Below, one piece after another: positions 9,756-18,275 of a stretch of DNA of 22,272 nt. Below the pieces are notes generated by a model. That model worked only from the letters and a program-made list of their open reading frames with translations. It was not told where the DNA came from and searched no databases. The DNA is from Zygnema cylindricum (Eukaryota; Streptophyta; Zygnematophyceae; Zygnematales; Zygnemataceae), in NCBI GenBank assembly GCA_037447655.1, contig JBBHKE010002979.1, forward strand, positions 1 to 22,272. Reading direction: 5' to 3'. A program made the position numbers and the translations under genes. Numbering within the stretch: the stretch's first letter is position 1; each line of letters opens with the position of its first letter.

Positions 9756-10064
9756 TGTTGTTCTACAACCACCGTTGCAGACAGAGAACCAGCAGTAGTG
9801 GTAGAAGTAGACATGAAAAACAACAGAAACTATCAAAGTACCTACTCAACAGCCAACTTTGAACTGACACAAAATATGACTCAGAATCCCAATATGTTTC
9901 AAATTTGATACAGTGATACACAGTACAGTATAATGAAAATTCCCAAAATTGCGGCCCAAATGACCCAGTAAACCATAAGATATGATGTTTGGAAGGTTCC
10001 CAAAAACTGCCCTTAGAAAATCATATTCCCAAAACTGGATACTACAAAATTGGCTAAGTCCTAA

Positions 10065-10072
10065 TTTATATA
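10065..10072 (-). promoter_or_regulatory. TATA box of the element 3 3' LTR
   Basis: The minus strand reads TATATAAA; the matching site in the other LTR (15202-15209) reads TATATAAC. It leaves about 250 bases of R-U5 before the gag start. Confidence 0.5.
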
Positions 10073-10307
10073 CTCGCAGTGTGTATCTACTCATCTACAC
10101 TAATTCGGGTAGCCGTTACTACGGTTATTATCCTGACTAACGACAAAGCATCCTACCCGTACGTTACTGCACCTAAAAAACCCTAATTATATTTTCTAAA
10201 AACCAGATTAATAGAACACTATTTTATATCACACTAAACTACAAACTAATGTTATTCAAATATTTACAAAAATTGAACCGTACACAAAACGTTCCAAAAG
10301 CTTAGTC

Positions 10308-10440
10308 AGCGGTGACCGCTAAAGTCCAACCGAATGTGGTCGTGTAGTACGAAGCACCTGAGTGCTTCGTCACTTGTGGTCCCACGCAAATCACGCTTGT
10401 GGTCCCTCGTGAATCACGCTTGTGGTCCCAGGTGAATCCC
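10308..10440 (-). promoter_or_regulatory. Hairpin and 23-bp repeat block in U3 of the element 3 LTR
   Basis: Three structures lie together: a 13-bp palindrome (10308-10320), a hairpin with 9-bp arms ACGAAGCAC/GTGCTTCGT and a CTGA loop (10349-10370), and three 23-bp copies with the core CTTGTGGTCCC (starting 10373, 10396, 10419). The same block is nearly unchanged in the other LTR (about 15447-15578) although the LTRs differ elsewhere. Upstream of the TATA box, so an enhancer role is plausible but inferred. Confidence 0.65.
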
Positions 10441-10762
10441 GTTCGTTGGAACAAATTCAATCGACAATGGTACCGACAACTGTACCATATATTTCCGAAA
10501 TACCTGGTTAAATTGTTGTTCGTCCGATCATGTGAATCAAATCGTCAACTGCGTGACTCGTGTGGCTGACTGTCGGCGCCACTCCGAAAAAATTGCATAT
10601 GTTCTTTTGCCGACACGTGTCCCTGTAAAAGTACTATACACTCTGCTGTAATTTTTGCTACTGTAACGCTAATTAAGGTAAGTATTACACTAGATTACTT
10701 AGAAAATATTATAAGTTATTTTTACCCCTATTTACTGAAATAAAGATTTATAAATTACAACA

Positions 10763-10769
10763 CTCCCCT
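10763..10769 (-). other. Polypurine tract of element 3
   Basis: The minus strand reads AGGGGAG directly against the 3' LTR start TGTTG. Confidence 0.8.
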
Positions 10770-11629
10770 AAATATTTAGACTCTGTTAGTCACTTAGTCG
10801 AATAGCATCTCTGCAAAACTGTAACTTAGGAGCAGGAAGGGCTTTTGTTAACATGTCAGCCACCATCTTCTCATCCGGTAATAACACAATTTAAGACTTT
10901 TGCAAGTACTTTTTCTTTAACAAAGTGAAGTCTAACATCCATGTGTTTGCTCTTAAAGTGGTGGCTGGATTAGAGGCAATTGCTATGACAGCTTGGTTGT
11001 CACACCAAATAGCTTGAGGGCCAGTTTACATATACCCAAGTTCCTGTAAAATGGACTTAACCCATAGGAGCTCTTGAGGGCGAAGCAACAGCCATATATT
11101 CTGACTCCATTGTGGATTGAGCTGTAACCTTTTGTAATTTGCTGCTCCAGCAACAAGTTCTATCTCCAATCTTCAAAACGAAGCCGGTCATAGATTTCCG
11201 GCTTGGCATGTCCCCATAGCTAAAATCGCTCCACGTCTAGATTTTCACCTCTCCTCCTCCGAGAACAAGCTTGAGATTTCGAGTACCTGCAAGATATCTC
11301 AACACTCTTTTCGCTGCTTCCCAATCTGCTCTTTTTGGATTTTGCAGACTTCTACTCAGACTCCCACAGCTGCCGCAATGTCGGGTCTCGTACAATTCAT
11401 AAAATATATAAGACTTCCAATAACCTGTCTATATGGCTTTGATGCCATAAACTCTTCCTCCCATATCTCTAGACTCTTACTGACAATTATGCCTGAATCT
11501 GTATCAATTCCTTCCCTTTTTGTGCCTAAATTCCATGGGAATTATAGATCCTTTCACATCTTTCATTTCAAATCTTTCTAGCATGTTACCTATTGCTTCT
11601 TTCTGAGTCAACATAATCAGCCTCTTGTA
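10770..11629 (-). pseudogene. RNase H region of copia pol, element 3 (heavily decayed)
   Basis: No long open frame remains, but pieces in several frames match the element 1 RNase H: YFMNCTRPDIAAAVG near 11360-11410, an EYMA-like Glu motif near 11090, HHFKSKHMDVRLH near 10930-10970 and the CELSE-like end near 10790. Multiple indels. This is the worst preserved domain of element 3. Confidence 0.8.
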
Positions 11630-12347
11630 TCAGTCTCTTTCTACCTGTATTCCTAAAATATATTTGGCCTCATCGAGGTCCTTCATCTCGAACCTAGACC
11701 TTAAAGCCGCTTTAATGCGGTTTATTTCATCCATTGACTTACTTATTAATAATAGATCATCCACATATACAGCAATATAAACTACCCCATCTTCTCCTTG
11801 TAGAACATATACAGAATGATCTGAGCTAATTCTCTTAAAACCTAGCCTTGTTAAAAACTCATCTAACTTCAGATTCCACTGACCCGGGGCTTGTTTTAGC
11901 CCATACAAAGATTTCATCAATTTACACACTAATTCTTCCTTTCCCATTTCAACATACATTTCAGGTTGTTTCATATAAATTTTTTCTTCTAACTCTCCAT
12001 GCAAGAAAGCAGTTTTAACATCCATCTGATGTATTTCCATATTCTCTATAGCCGCTAGACTTAGCAAAATTCTGACAGTGGGAAATCTAACAACTAGGGA
12101 GAAGATTTCCTCAAAGTCAATACCTTCTTTTTGATTATACCCCTTGGCCACTAGTCGGGCCTTATACCTTTCGATGGTGTTGTCCGGGTTCAGCTTCACC
12201 TTGAATACCCATTTGCTGCCGATGGCTTTCCTGCCCGGAGGGAGATCCACTAACTCTCATGTTTGTGCCTCCTAATGGACTTCATTTCATCGTTTGCCGC
12301 CTTGATCCACTGATTTCTCTCAGGTGATGAGAAGGCCTCCTGGATCA
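11630..12347 (-). pseudogene. Reverse transcriptase region, element 3
   Basis: A 206-residue open stretch (12250-11630) holds an almost complete copia RT: IGSKWVFKVKLNPD, YKARLVAKGYNQKEGIDFEE, HQMDVKTAFLHGEL (first Asp), SLYGLKQAPGQW, IAVYVDDLLLIS (Asp pair) and KYILGIQVERD, then a stop. Upstream, a one-base loss near 12275 and a TGA at 12257-12259 (in place of the conserved Trp of the QTW block) cut it from the linker. Catalytic residues are intact, so this is the best guide for classifying the element. Confidence 0.93.
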
Positions 12348-13447
12348 TTAGAGGCTTCTCTGTAGCTGCAGAAAAAACAAAGTGAGGGCTTGCTTGCAGA
12401 CGACCGCTAGATCTCTTTCCCCCGAAAACTCTGAGCCTGAGATTGTCCGCAACCTATGATTTCTCTGTTTAGTTTGAACCGTAACTTGATGTGGTACACA
12501 ATGTGTAGTATTTCTTTCCACCTGAGGTGTAGCTTCTTGGGAAGCATCCTGTAAAGGTATCAGAGGAACTGAAGGAAGAGGTGTCCCACTTGCCGGTAGA
12601 AAGGAGACTCGCTGCGTATGGTGAAAAATGACATATTCTTGCTTTTCCTTTGCCGGTTGATCTGGCACTTTAAACAGGTCAAGCGAATCTTGTTCGTCTT
12701 TAATCTGGATATTTCTAGAAACAATCACTTTATGTTTCTCAAGTACAAAAACTCTATATCCTTTCGCATAATTGTCATACCCCATGAAAATCACAGGTAA
12801 GCCTTTTGGCTCCATTTTCCACCTATCCTGTCAAGTATCTAAAATAAAACACTTGCTACCAAAGATCTTAAAGTGACTAGCATCAGGTTTTTCCCCTGTC
12901 CAAAGTTCATAAGGTGTAGTGCTAACAGAACTAAAAGCAATTCTATTTTTAATATAAACAGCACAGTTAAGTGTTTCAGCCCAGAATTTCAAATCTAGCC
13001 CTTTATTTGCAAGCATGGACCGGGCACTCTCTCTCACGGTCCTATTTAATCTCTCCGAAACACCATTTTGTTCCGGTTTATATGGAACTGTAAGATTGTG
13101 AGTGATACGTTTCGAAGGAGAAATTCTTCGAATTCCTTCGATGTGTATTTTCCCGCGTTGTCCGATCTTAGCGCCAATACTGGAACTCCATGAAGCTTTT
13201 CCGCCCACGCTTTGTAGTGTTTGAAGTGAGTAAACACTTCACTTTTAAGTTGCATGAAGTAAAATTTAGTGTACCTCGAGTAGTCATCTGTAAATGTGAC
13301 CATATAGTGGAACCCACCAGCCGAAGCAACTTGTGAAGGACCGAGAACATCAGAATGGATGAGCTGCAGAACTTTTTCTGATCTATGGTCTGCTTCTTGT
13401 GGAAATGGCAATTTGTGGATCTTGCCAAGTGAACAACTATCACATGT
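12348..13447 (-). pseudogene. Integrase region and linker, element 3
   Basis: HSDVLGPS (Asp) and LRSDNAGKY (Asp) lie in 13411-13120, then after a frameshift PEQNGVSERLNRT (Glu) and LWTGEKPDASHFKIFGSKC in 13208-12831, a stop, and then the linker with IFMGYDNYAKGYRV and a low-conservation Pro/Gln-rich tail to 12348. The D-D-E residues are present but split between frames. A stop at 13448-13450 separates the pre-integrase HH half from the CC half (ACDSC-like). Confidence 0.9.
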
Positions 13448-13990
13448 TTATATAGGTTGAGATGTGAGAGAAACTCCATCAACTTTTCCCGAATTCACCA
13501 TTTTCTTTAGACTATCATAATTCATGTGTCTTAATCTTTTATGCCACAACTCATTATCAGATTCGACACTAGAGTAGAGAACATCATTTTCCTTATATTC
13601 AGCCATCGCCATCCGGTACATTTTGCTCGCATCTCTAGTTCCTGTTACTGCGACTTTCATTTTCTTGCTAACAACCTGTCTCCTTCTTTTTAGAACAACT
13701 TCAAAGCCTTTGCTCTCCACTAATGATGTAGAAAAAAGATTTTTCTTAAAATATGGAACATACAAAACATTCTGAAGGGTTCTCTCTACCGACTTTCCCC
13801 CCACACCTACCATCAATGATACATCACCCTGAGCTGAGGTTTGAACACTCATGCCGCAAGCATAATAGATACACTTTGGAGATGTTTGCTGCAGATTCGT
13901 AAAAGCCGCCTTGTTCCGACACATGTGGGCAAACGCTCCCGTGTCCATGATCCATCCTGCATCCTTTGGACCCTCCATGGAAGCCGCCAT
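13448..13990 (-). pseudogene. Protease and pre-integrase region, element 3
   Basis: Residues 13-19 of the open stretch read WIMDTGA, the aspartic protease site (element 1 has WIMDSGA). LYVPYFKKNLFSTS is the usual downstream block, and LWHKRLRHMNYDSLKKM near the end is the His pair of the pre-integrase zinc finger. The frame stops at 13448, where the family continues to the Cys pair. The chosen start is only the first Met of the open stretch; in the polyprotein this joins gag. Confidence 0.88.
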
Positions 13991-14148
13991 AGCAAATAAA
14001 TCCGCCTCCTCTTGCTCATTGAAGATGAGAGACTCATCTGCATCAGTTGCAGAAGCTGAAAAAAGAGCATTTCCACGGGAAGGATTTCCAAAAAAACCTC
14101 TGTGATACTGGCTCTATTGCCAACCTGGCCTGTATAAACCTGTCTCAT

Positions 14149-14951
14149 TAGCCTTCTTCAATTTAGAACAGTACTTGTATCCATGACCCTTCTCAGAACA
14201 ATAGAAGAAAGTAGTAGTAGATGGCCTATTATGCCTATGATTAAACTGATTTTGATTCTGGCTAAACTGATTCCTATTCTAATTAAACTGGTTTCTTTTC
14301 TCAAAGTCTTTTGCAAATGCTTCAACCTTTCTTTCTACCTCAAGGATTTTAGTGTTTGTTTCTTCCTCCAATATAAGATTATACGCTAACTCAAATGACC
14401 AGCTAGCTTTGTCATGACTTTTTAATTGAACAGACACACCCTTCATGCTTCTAGGGAGACCTCTAATAAGCAAAGCTGCCTGTTGAAACTCTGGAAATGA
14501 CTCCCCAACAAAAGAGTGAGCATCAATGAGCGCTCAAAAATTGTCACAATACTCAACCATTGTTCCCCTGTGTATTTGTATCCCCAAATTTTTCCATCCA
14601 CCAAGAGCTCCTCCGAACATTCGCTTTCTCAAAAGCGGATTTGAGGGATGTCCAAATCTTCCTCGCATTTTTCATTTTCAGTCGAGACATGACCAAATTT
14701 TTTGAAATACAAAGAATTAGATTGTTCCTTGCCATTGAATTCTTCATCGCCCAAGTTGGATCTGTTTCATCAAGGGAGCCATCGAAGACCTCCAATAAGT
14801 CAGCAGTTTCAAATGACGATTCAACCATCGCCGCCCAATACGCATACTTTTGGCCATTGAAGATAGGAATTCTTGACGAAAGGCCTATAACGTGTTGTTC
14901 TACAACCACCGTTGCAGGCGGAGAACCAGCAGTAGTAGTGGAAGTAGACAT
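14149..14951 (-). pseudogene. gag region of element 3, start codon inside the LTR
   Basis: Begins MSTSTTTAGSPPATVVVEQH at 14951; about the first 19 codons lie within the LTR (14893-14951). Then IPIFNGQKYAYWAAMVE and the capsid-like part to about 14560, a frameshift plus stop near 14540, a continuation with LLIRGLPRSMKG in 14473-14279, and a nucleocapsid knuckle near 14170-14215 reading FFYCSEKGHGYKYC. The first knuckle Cys is replaced by Phe (element 1 has Cys there), so the zinc site is probably lost. Several frames are needed to read it. Confidence 0.87.
14881..14892 (-). other. Candidate primer binding site of element 3
   Basis: The 12 bases directly inside the 5' LTR read CGTTATAGGCCT on the minus strand. 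They match 9 of 12 bases of GGTTATGGGCCC, the complement of the anticodon region of initiator tRNA-Met as I recall it. Drosophila copia and yeast Ty5 prime from that internal region (half-tRNA priming). No 3'-end tRNA-Met site (TGGTATCAGAGC) is seen there. The site lies within gag coding sequence. Confidence 0.45.
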
Positions 14952-15893
14952 GAAAAACAGCAGAAACTATCAAAATACCTACTCAACAGCCAACTTAGAA
15001 CTGACACAAAATATGACTCAAAAAACAAATATGCTTCAAATTAGCCACATTGATACCGAATACATTAAACTAACAATTCCCAAAATTCCAGCCTAAATGA
15101 CCTTGTAAACCATAAGATATGACGTTTGGAAGTTTCCCAAAAACTGCCCTTAGAAAATCATATTCCCAAAACTGGATACTACAAAATTGGCTAAGTCCTA
15201 AGTTATATACTCACATTGTGTATCTACTGATCTTCACTAATTCGGGAACCGTCACTACGGTTATTTTCCTGACTAACGACAAAGCATCCTACTCGTACGT
15301 CACTGTACCTAAAAAAAACCCTAATTACTATTTTCTAAAAACCTGATTAATTGAACACTATTTTATATCACACTAAACAACAAACTAATGTTATTTAGAT
15401 ATTTACAGAAATTGAACCGTACACAAAACGTTCCAAATGCTTAGTCAGCGGTGACCGCTAAAGTCCAGCCGAATGTGGTCGTGTAGTACGAAGCACCTGA
15501 GTGCTTCGTCACTTGTGGTCCCACGCGAATCACGCTTGTGGTCCCTCGTGAATTACGCTTGTGGTCCCAGGTGAATCGCGTCCGTTGGAACAAATTCGAT
15601 CGACGATGGTACCGTCGAGCTGTACCATATGTTTCCGGAATACTCAGGACAAATCCCGTTCGTCGGATCATGTGAATCGCATCGTCAACTTTTTGACACG
15701 TATGGCTAACTGTCGGCGCAACTCCGAAAAACCTGCATACGTTCTTTCGCCGACACGTGTCCTTGCAAAATTGCAATACACTCTACTGTACCTTTTGCTA
15801 CTGTAACAATAATTAAGGTAAGTATTACTAGAAAAAATATCTTAAGTTATTTTTACCCCTACAAACTGAAATAAAGATTTATAAATTCCAACA
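14893..15893 (-). repeat. 5' LTR of element 3
   Basis: 1001 bp, TGTTG...CAACA, matching 9756-10762 with many substitutions and small indels. It carries the functional-position gag start (14951-14949), the TATA-like site (15202-15209) and the conserved hairpin/23-bp repeat block (about 15447-15578). Confidence 0.95.
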
Positions 15894-15898
15894 TATAT
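15894..15898. other. Target-site duplication of element 3, right copy
   Basis: TATAT directly after the LTR end CAACA; pairs with 9751-9755. Confidence 0.7.
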
Positions 15899-16451
15899 AT
15901 GCAGCTCTACATTTATAATTACATCTCTCTCGATTTATATACATGTACACACACAGATTAATATGCAAAAATACACATGATATATAAACAAGTTTTTAAT
16001 CAGAAACACCAAAAAGCTACTACAAAACATATAAAGAAGGTACAACAATGAAGAATATGACATTTGCTATTCATTATGAAGAAATCATGAAATACCTTAC
16101 GCTGTTGCACATAAATGCGGTTTTTTTTTTCGTCTTCCCGCTTGTCGAAAGGTGCCCAATGTTTTTCCTACGCCTTATGTGTGAAGGCACGTGTGTTTGA
16201 GAGAGGAGTGTTACGATAGAGAGCGTTGAGGAAGGGTATGAGGGGAAGGAAGGAGGCGCGTTCACGCTTTTGCGAAATGGCGTCCGTTGGCCGAGACCCC
16301 TCCATAGCCCCTGTACGGAAAACAACGCACGGAATACGGTACGTACAGGCCGTAAACGTGCAGTTGGTTTTTTTTTTGGTACTCCGTGCACGAGAATTGT
16401 AAAAATCCTCCGGCACGTGTTACAGCGTCTGTCTATTCGCTCGTATCCTGG
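15899..16451. other. Intergenic DNA, no gene recognised
   Basis: The first 160 bases are AT-rich continuation of the element 3 insertion site. From about 16190 to 16260 it is purine-rich, then GC-richer with several GTAC motifs (16314-16400). An open frame on the minus strand (16547-16074) has no domain and mixed low-complexity composition. Confidence 0.6.
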
Positions 16452-16495
16452 AACTATATTTAAAATCACCTCGCGAGGTGATTTGAAATATAGTT
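16452..16495. repeat. 44-bp near-perfect palindrome
   Basis: Arms 16452-16473 and 16474-16495 are reverse complements with one mismatch and no spacer; the centre is ACCTCGCGAGGT. It could extrude as a cruciform or be the footprint of two fused ends of a small element. No gene is adjacent. Confidence 0.9.
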
Positions 16496-16534
16496 TGAAG
16501 ATGAGCTGGAAGGACGCAAAAGTGGGTTGAAATG

Positions 16535-16572
16535 CGCTAGACGACAAACTACTTCACGCTAGACGACAAACT
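16535..16572. repeat. Short direct repeat
   Basis: CGCTAGACGACAAACT occurs at 16535-16550 and 16557-16572, a 22-bp period. Confidence 0.85.
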
Positions 16573-16758
16573 GCAGTACATTTAAAGTTGTAAGGAAACG
16601 TAACTTGTACGGTGTTAATTTCATTTTTTTGGTACGGCTGCTGATTTTATCGTTTTTTTCTAAGTTATGGAGGAAAACGAAAGAGAATACTGTAACTTTA
16701 GCACATGTGAATTTACCCTTAGAATGAGAATTGGACAAGAGCGTACGGAAAAAAGATG

Positions 16759-17066
16759 TTTAAAGCATAGTTCAAAAGTAGGTGAAAGTAGGCCCATACA
16801 ATATGCCTATTGTATGCAAAACATACAATATGACCTTAAGACCCATATTGTATTCGGACCAATTAAAACATTTGGATCAGAAATTGGACCAATTAAAACA
16901 TTCGGACCAGAAAATCGTTAACACCGTTAGATTCGGATGATCGGACGGTCGCTGATCATAGTAGCGATCTAAGAAGATCACATGAAAAGCCCATGAATTA
17001 ACTTACGATAAAAGCGCCGACAAAAGGCCTACAATTGAAACGCCTACTTTTGAACTATGCTTTAAA
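16759..17066. mobile_element. MITE-like unit with 24-bp perfect terminal inverted repeats
   Basis: 16759-16782 (starting TTTAAAGCATAGTTC) is the exact reverse complement of 17043-17066. The unit is 308 bp, non-coding, and has extra internal inverted repeats (CATACAATA/TATTGTATG near 16794-16815). TTAA stands at each end (16760-16763 and 17062-17065) and could be a target-site duplication of piggyBac type, or simply part of the inverted repeat. Superfamily is therefore open. Confidence 0.6.
16856..16915. repeat. 30-bp direct duplication inside the MITE-like unit
   Basis: Two adjacent copies starting GGACCAATTAAAACATT (16856-16885, 16886-16915) with a few mismatches. Confidence 0.85.
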
Positions 17067-17293
17067 GTGGCAAAGAAAATTTGGAAACACTTAGTGTTAC
17101 ACGGAGTACTGTACGGAACGTACCCAATCCATCGCCTGTACTATGTTGACGTGAACAAGACCGTACTTATAAAAAAAAACCACTAAAGATTGAACAGTAC
17201 AGTACAGGACCGTACAGATTCAGATGTACAGAATATAGATGTACATTGGTAAAGTGGAATGCATCGGTCAAGTGGCAGGACTCAGAAGCAATA
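17067..17293. other. Intergenic DNA with dense GTAC cluster
   Basis: No gene seen. Ten GTAC tetranucleotides lie between 17106 and 17244, far above the roughly one per 256 bases expected by chance. See findings. Confidence 0.75.
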
Positions 17294-17382
17294 AGTTTAT
17301 AGGGTATTTTTAGGATTTTTAGGGCTTTTTAAGATTTTTTATAGTTTATAGGGTACTTTTATGATTTTTAGGGTTTTTTAGG
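17294..17382. repeat. Degenerate telomere-like (TTTTTAGGG) duplication
   Basis: A 40-bp block at 17294-17333 recurs at 17343-17382 (49-bp period) with about five changes. Both contain AGGGTA and TTTTTAGGG units akin to the plant telomere repeat TTTAGGG, so an interstitial telomere-like remnant is possible; the pattern is too degenerate to be a working telomere. Confidence 0.55.
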
Positions 17383-17460
17383 GTTATTGAAGGAATTGAT
17401 AATCACACACCATATTGTGGATACACGAACACAGAACTGTAAGCGAAACATGCGATTTCC

Positions 17461-17851
17461 AACCTTCTTCTCTCTCCCTCCCTTTCCCTCTCCCTTTCCA
17501 TGGCCGATTCCCTCTCCCTCCCTTTCCCTCTCCCTTTCCATGGCCGATTCCCTCTCCCTCCCTTTCCCTCTCCCTTTCCACGGCCGATTCCCTCTCCCTC
17601 CCTTTCCCTCTCCCTTTCCACGGCCGATTCCCTCTCCCTCCCTTTCCCTCTCCCTTTCCACGGCCGATTCCCTCTCCCTCCCTTTCCCTCTCCCTTTCCA
17701 CGGCCGATTCCCTCTCCCTCCCTTTCCCTCTCCCTTTCCACGGCCGATTCCCTCTCCCTCCCTTTCCCTCTCCCTCTCCACGGCCGATTCCCTCTCCCTC
17801 CCTCCCTCTCCCTCTCCCTCTCCCTCTCCCTCTCCCTCTCCCTCCCCCTCT
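17461..17851. repeat. 40-bp minisatellite plus CCCTCT microsatellite
   Basis: Eight copies of a 40-bp unit (17481-17800; core CATGGCCGATTC or CACGGCCGATTC in a pyrimidine background). The first two copies have CATGG and the rest CACGG. A CCCTCT tract (17800-17851) follows. Since 40 is one more than a multiple of three, all frames stay open by repetition; the Ser-Pro-Leu and Arg-Glu-Gly peptides it could encode are artefacts. Confidence 0.95.
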
Positions 17852-17860
17852 CATTTATTG

Positions 17861-18092
17861 TTGTAATATAAATAAATAATTATAAATATAAATAGGTAAA
17901 TAATAAGTTAATTATTATCGTTATTTATCGTTATAAGTTGAATAAGTTATTAAAAAAAGTAGTAAAAAATTAGTTAATAAAATAAAAAAATAAATAAAAA
18001 AAATAGTTATTTCTTATCATTTTTTATTGTTATTTATTATTACTATCTATTTTTTTTATAATACAAAGAAGTATTAAAGTAAATAAAAATAA
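17861..18092. other. AT-rich low-complexity DNA
   Basis: Runs of TAAATAA, poly-A and poly-T without coding potential. Confidence 0.85.
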
Positions 18093-18103
18093 ATGTATTT
18101 AAA

Positions 18104-18152
18104 ATGGGATTCGAGGTCGCGGCACGGGATGTGTGCTCTAATGGTAAGAGGG
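18104..18152 (-). repeat. Possible tRNA-like / SINE remnant
   Basis: On the minus strand ACCATTAGAGCAC resembles an A box / D arm and CCTCGAATCCC resembles a B box / T arm, in the right order. The gap between them is several bases shorter than in a tRNA and no acceptor stem closes, so this is at best a decayed tRNA-derived sequence. Confidence 0.3.
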
Positions 18153-18275
18153 AGGGGGAGGGGGGGAGAGGGGAGAGAAAGAAAGGAGGGAAGGGGAAGA
18201 GGGAGGAGAGGGAGAGGGGAGAGGGGGGAGCGGAGAGGGGAGAGGGAGAGTGGAGGGAGAGGAGGGGAGATTGAG
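18147..18275. repeat. Polypurine (GGGAGA-type) tract
   Basis: About 125 bases almost entirely G and A on the plus strand. It is the strand-complement composition of the 17461-17851 pyrimidine tract. Confidence 0.9.

Larger units (their letters stand above)
9756..10762 (-). repeat. 3' LTR of element 3
   Basis: 1007 bp, bounded by TATAT (9751-9755) and the polypurine tract (10763-10769). It contains a copy of the gag N-terminus (start codon 9814-9812, reading MSTSTTTAGS), a TATA motif (10065-10072), three 23-bp repeats (10373-10440), a 9-bp-stem hairpin (10349-10370) and the odd palindrome AGCGGTGACCGCT (10308-10320). Confidence 0.95.
9756..15893 (-). mobile_element. Ty1/copia LTR retrotransposon, element 3 (structurally complete, coding-dead)
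   Basis: LTRs at 9756-10762 and 14893-15893 start TGTTG and end CAACA, with a TATAT duplication outside. Inside on the minus strand lie gag, protease, integrase, RT and RNase H in copia order. It resembles element 1 in RT and polyprotein motifs (IGSKWVFKVKLNPDNTI, YVDDLLLIS) but has a different, longer LTR. By eye the LTRs differ at about one base in ten, so it looks older than element 1. Stops and frameshifts occur in every domain. Confidence 0.95.

Noticed and set aside
9456-10094. Open frames across the element 2 LTR, microsatellite and element 3 LTR
   Set aside because: They cross element and repeat boundaries and show no family motif.
16074-16547. 157-residue minus-strand open frame
   Set aside because: No domain, runs through the 44-bp palindrome and a poly-T tract, and no start or splice context supports a gene.
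17368-17879. Several 110-160-residue open frames on both strands (Ser-Pro-Leu or Arg-Glu-Gly peptides)
   Set aside because: They come from the 40-bp minisatellite, which keeps every frame open; pure repeat translation.
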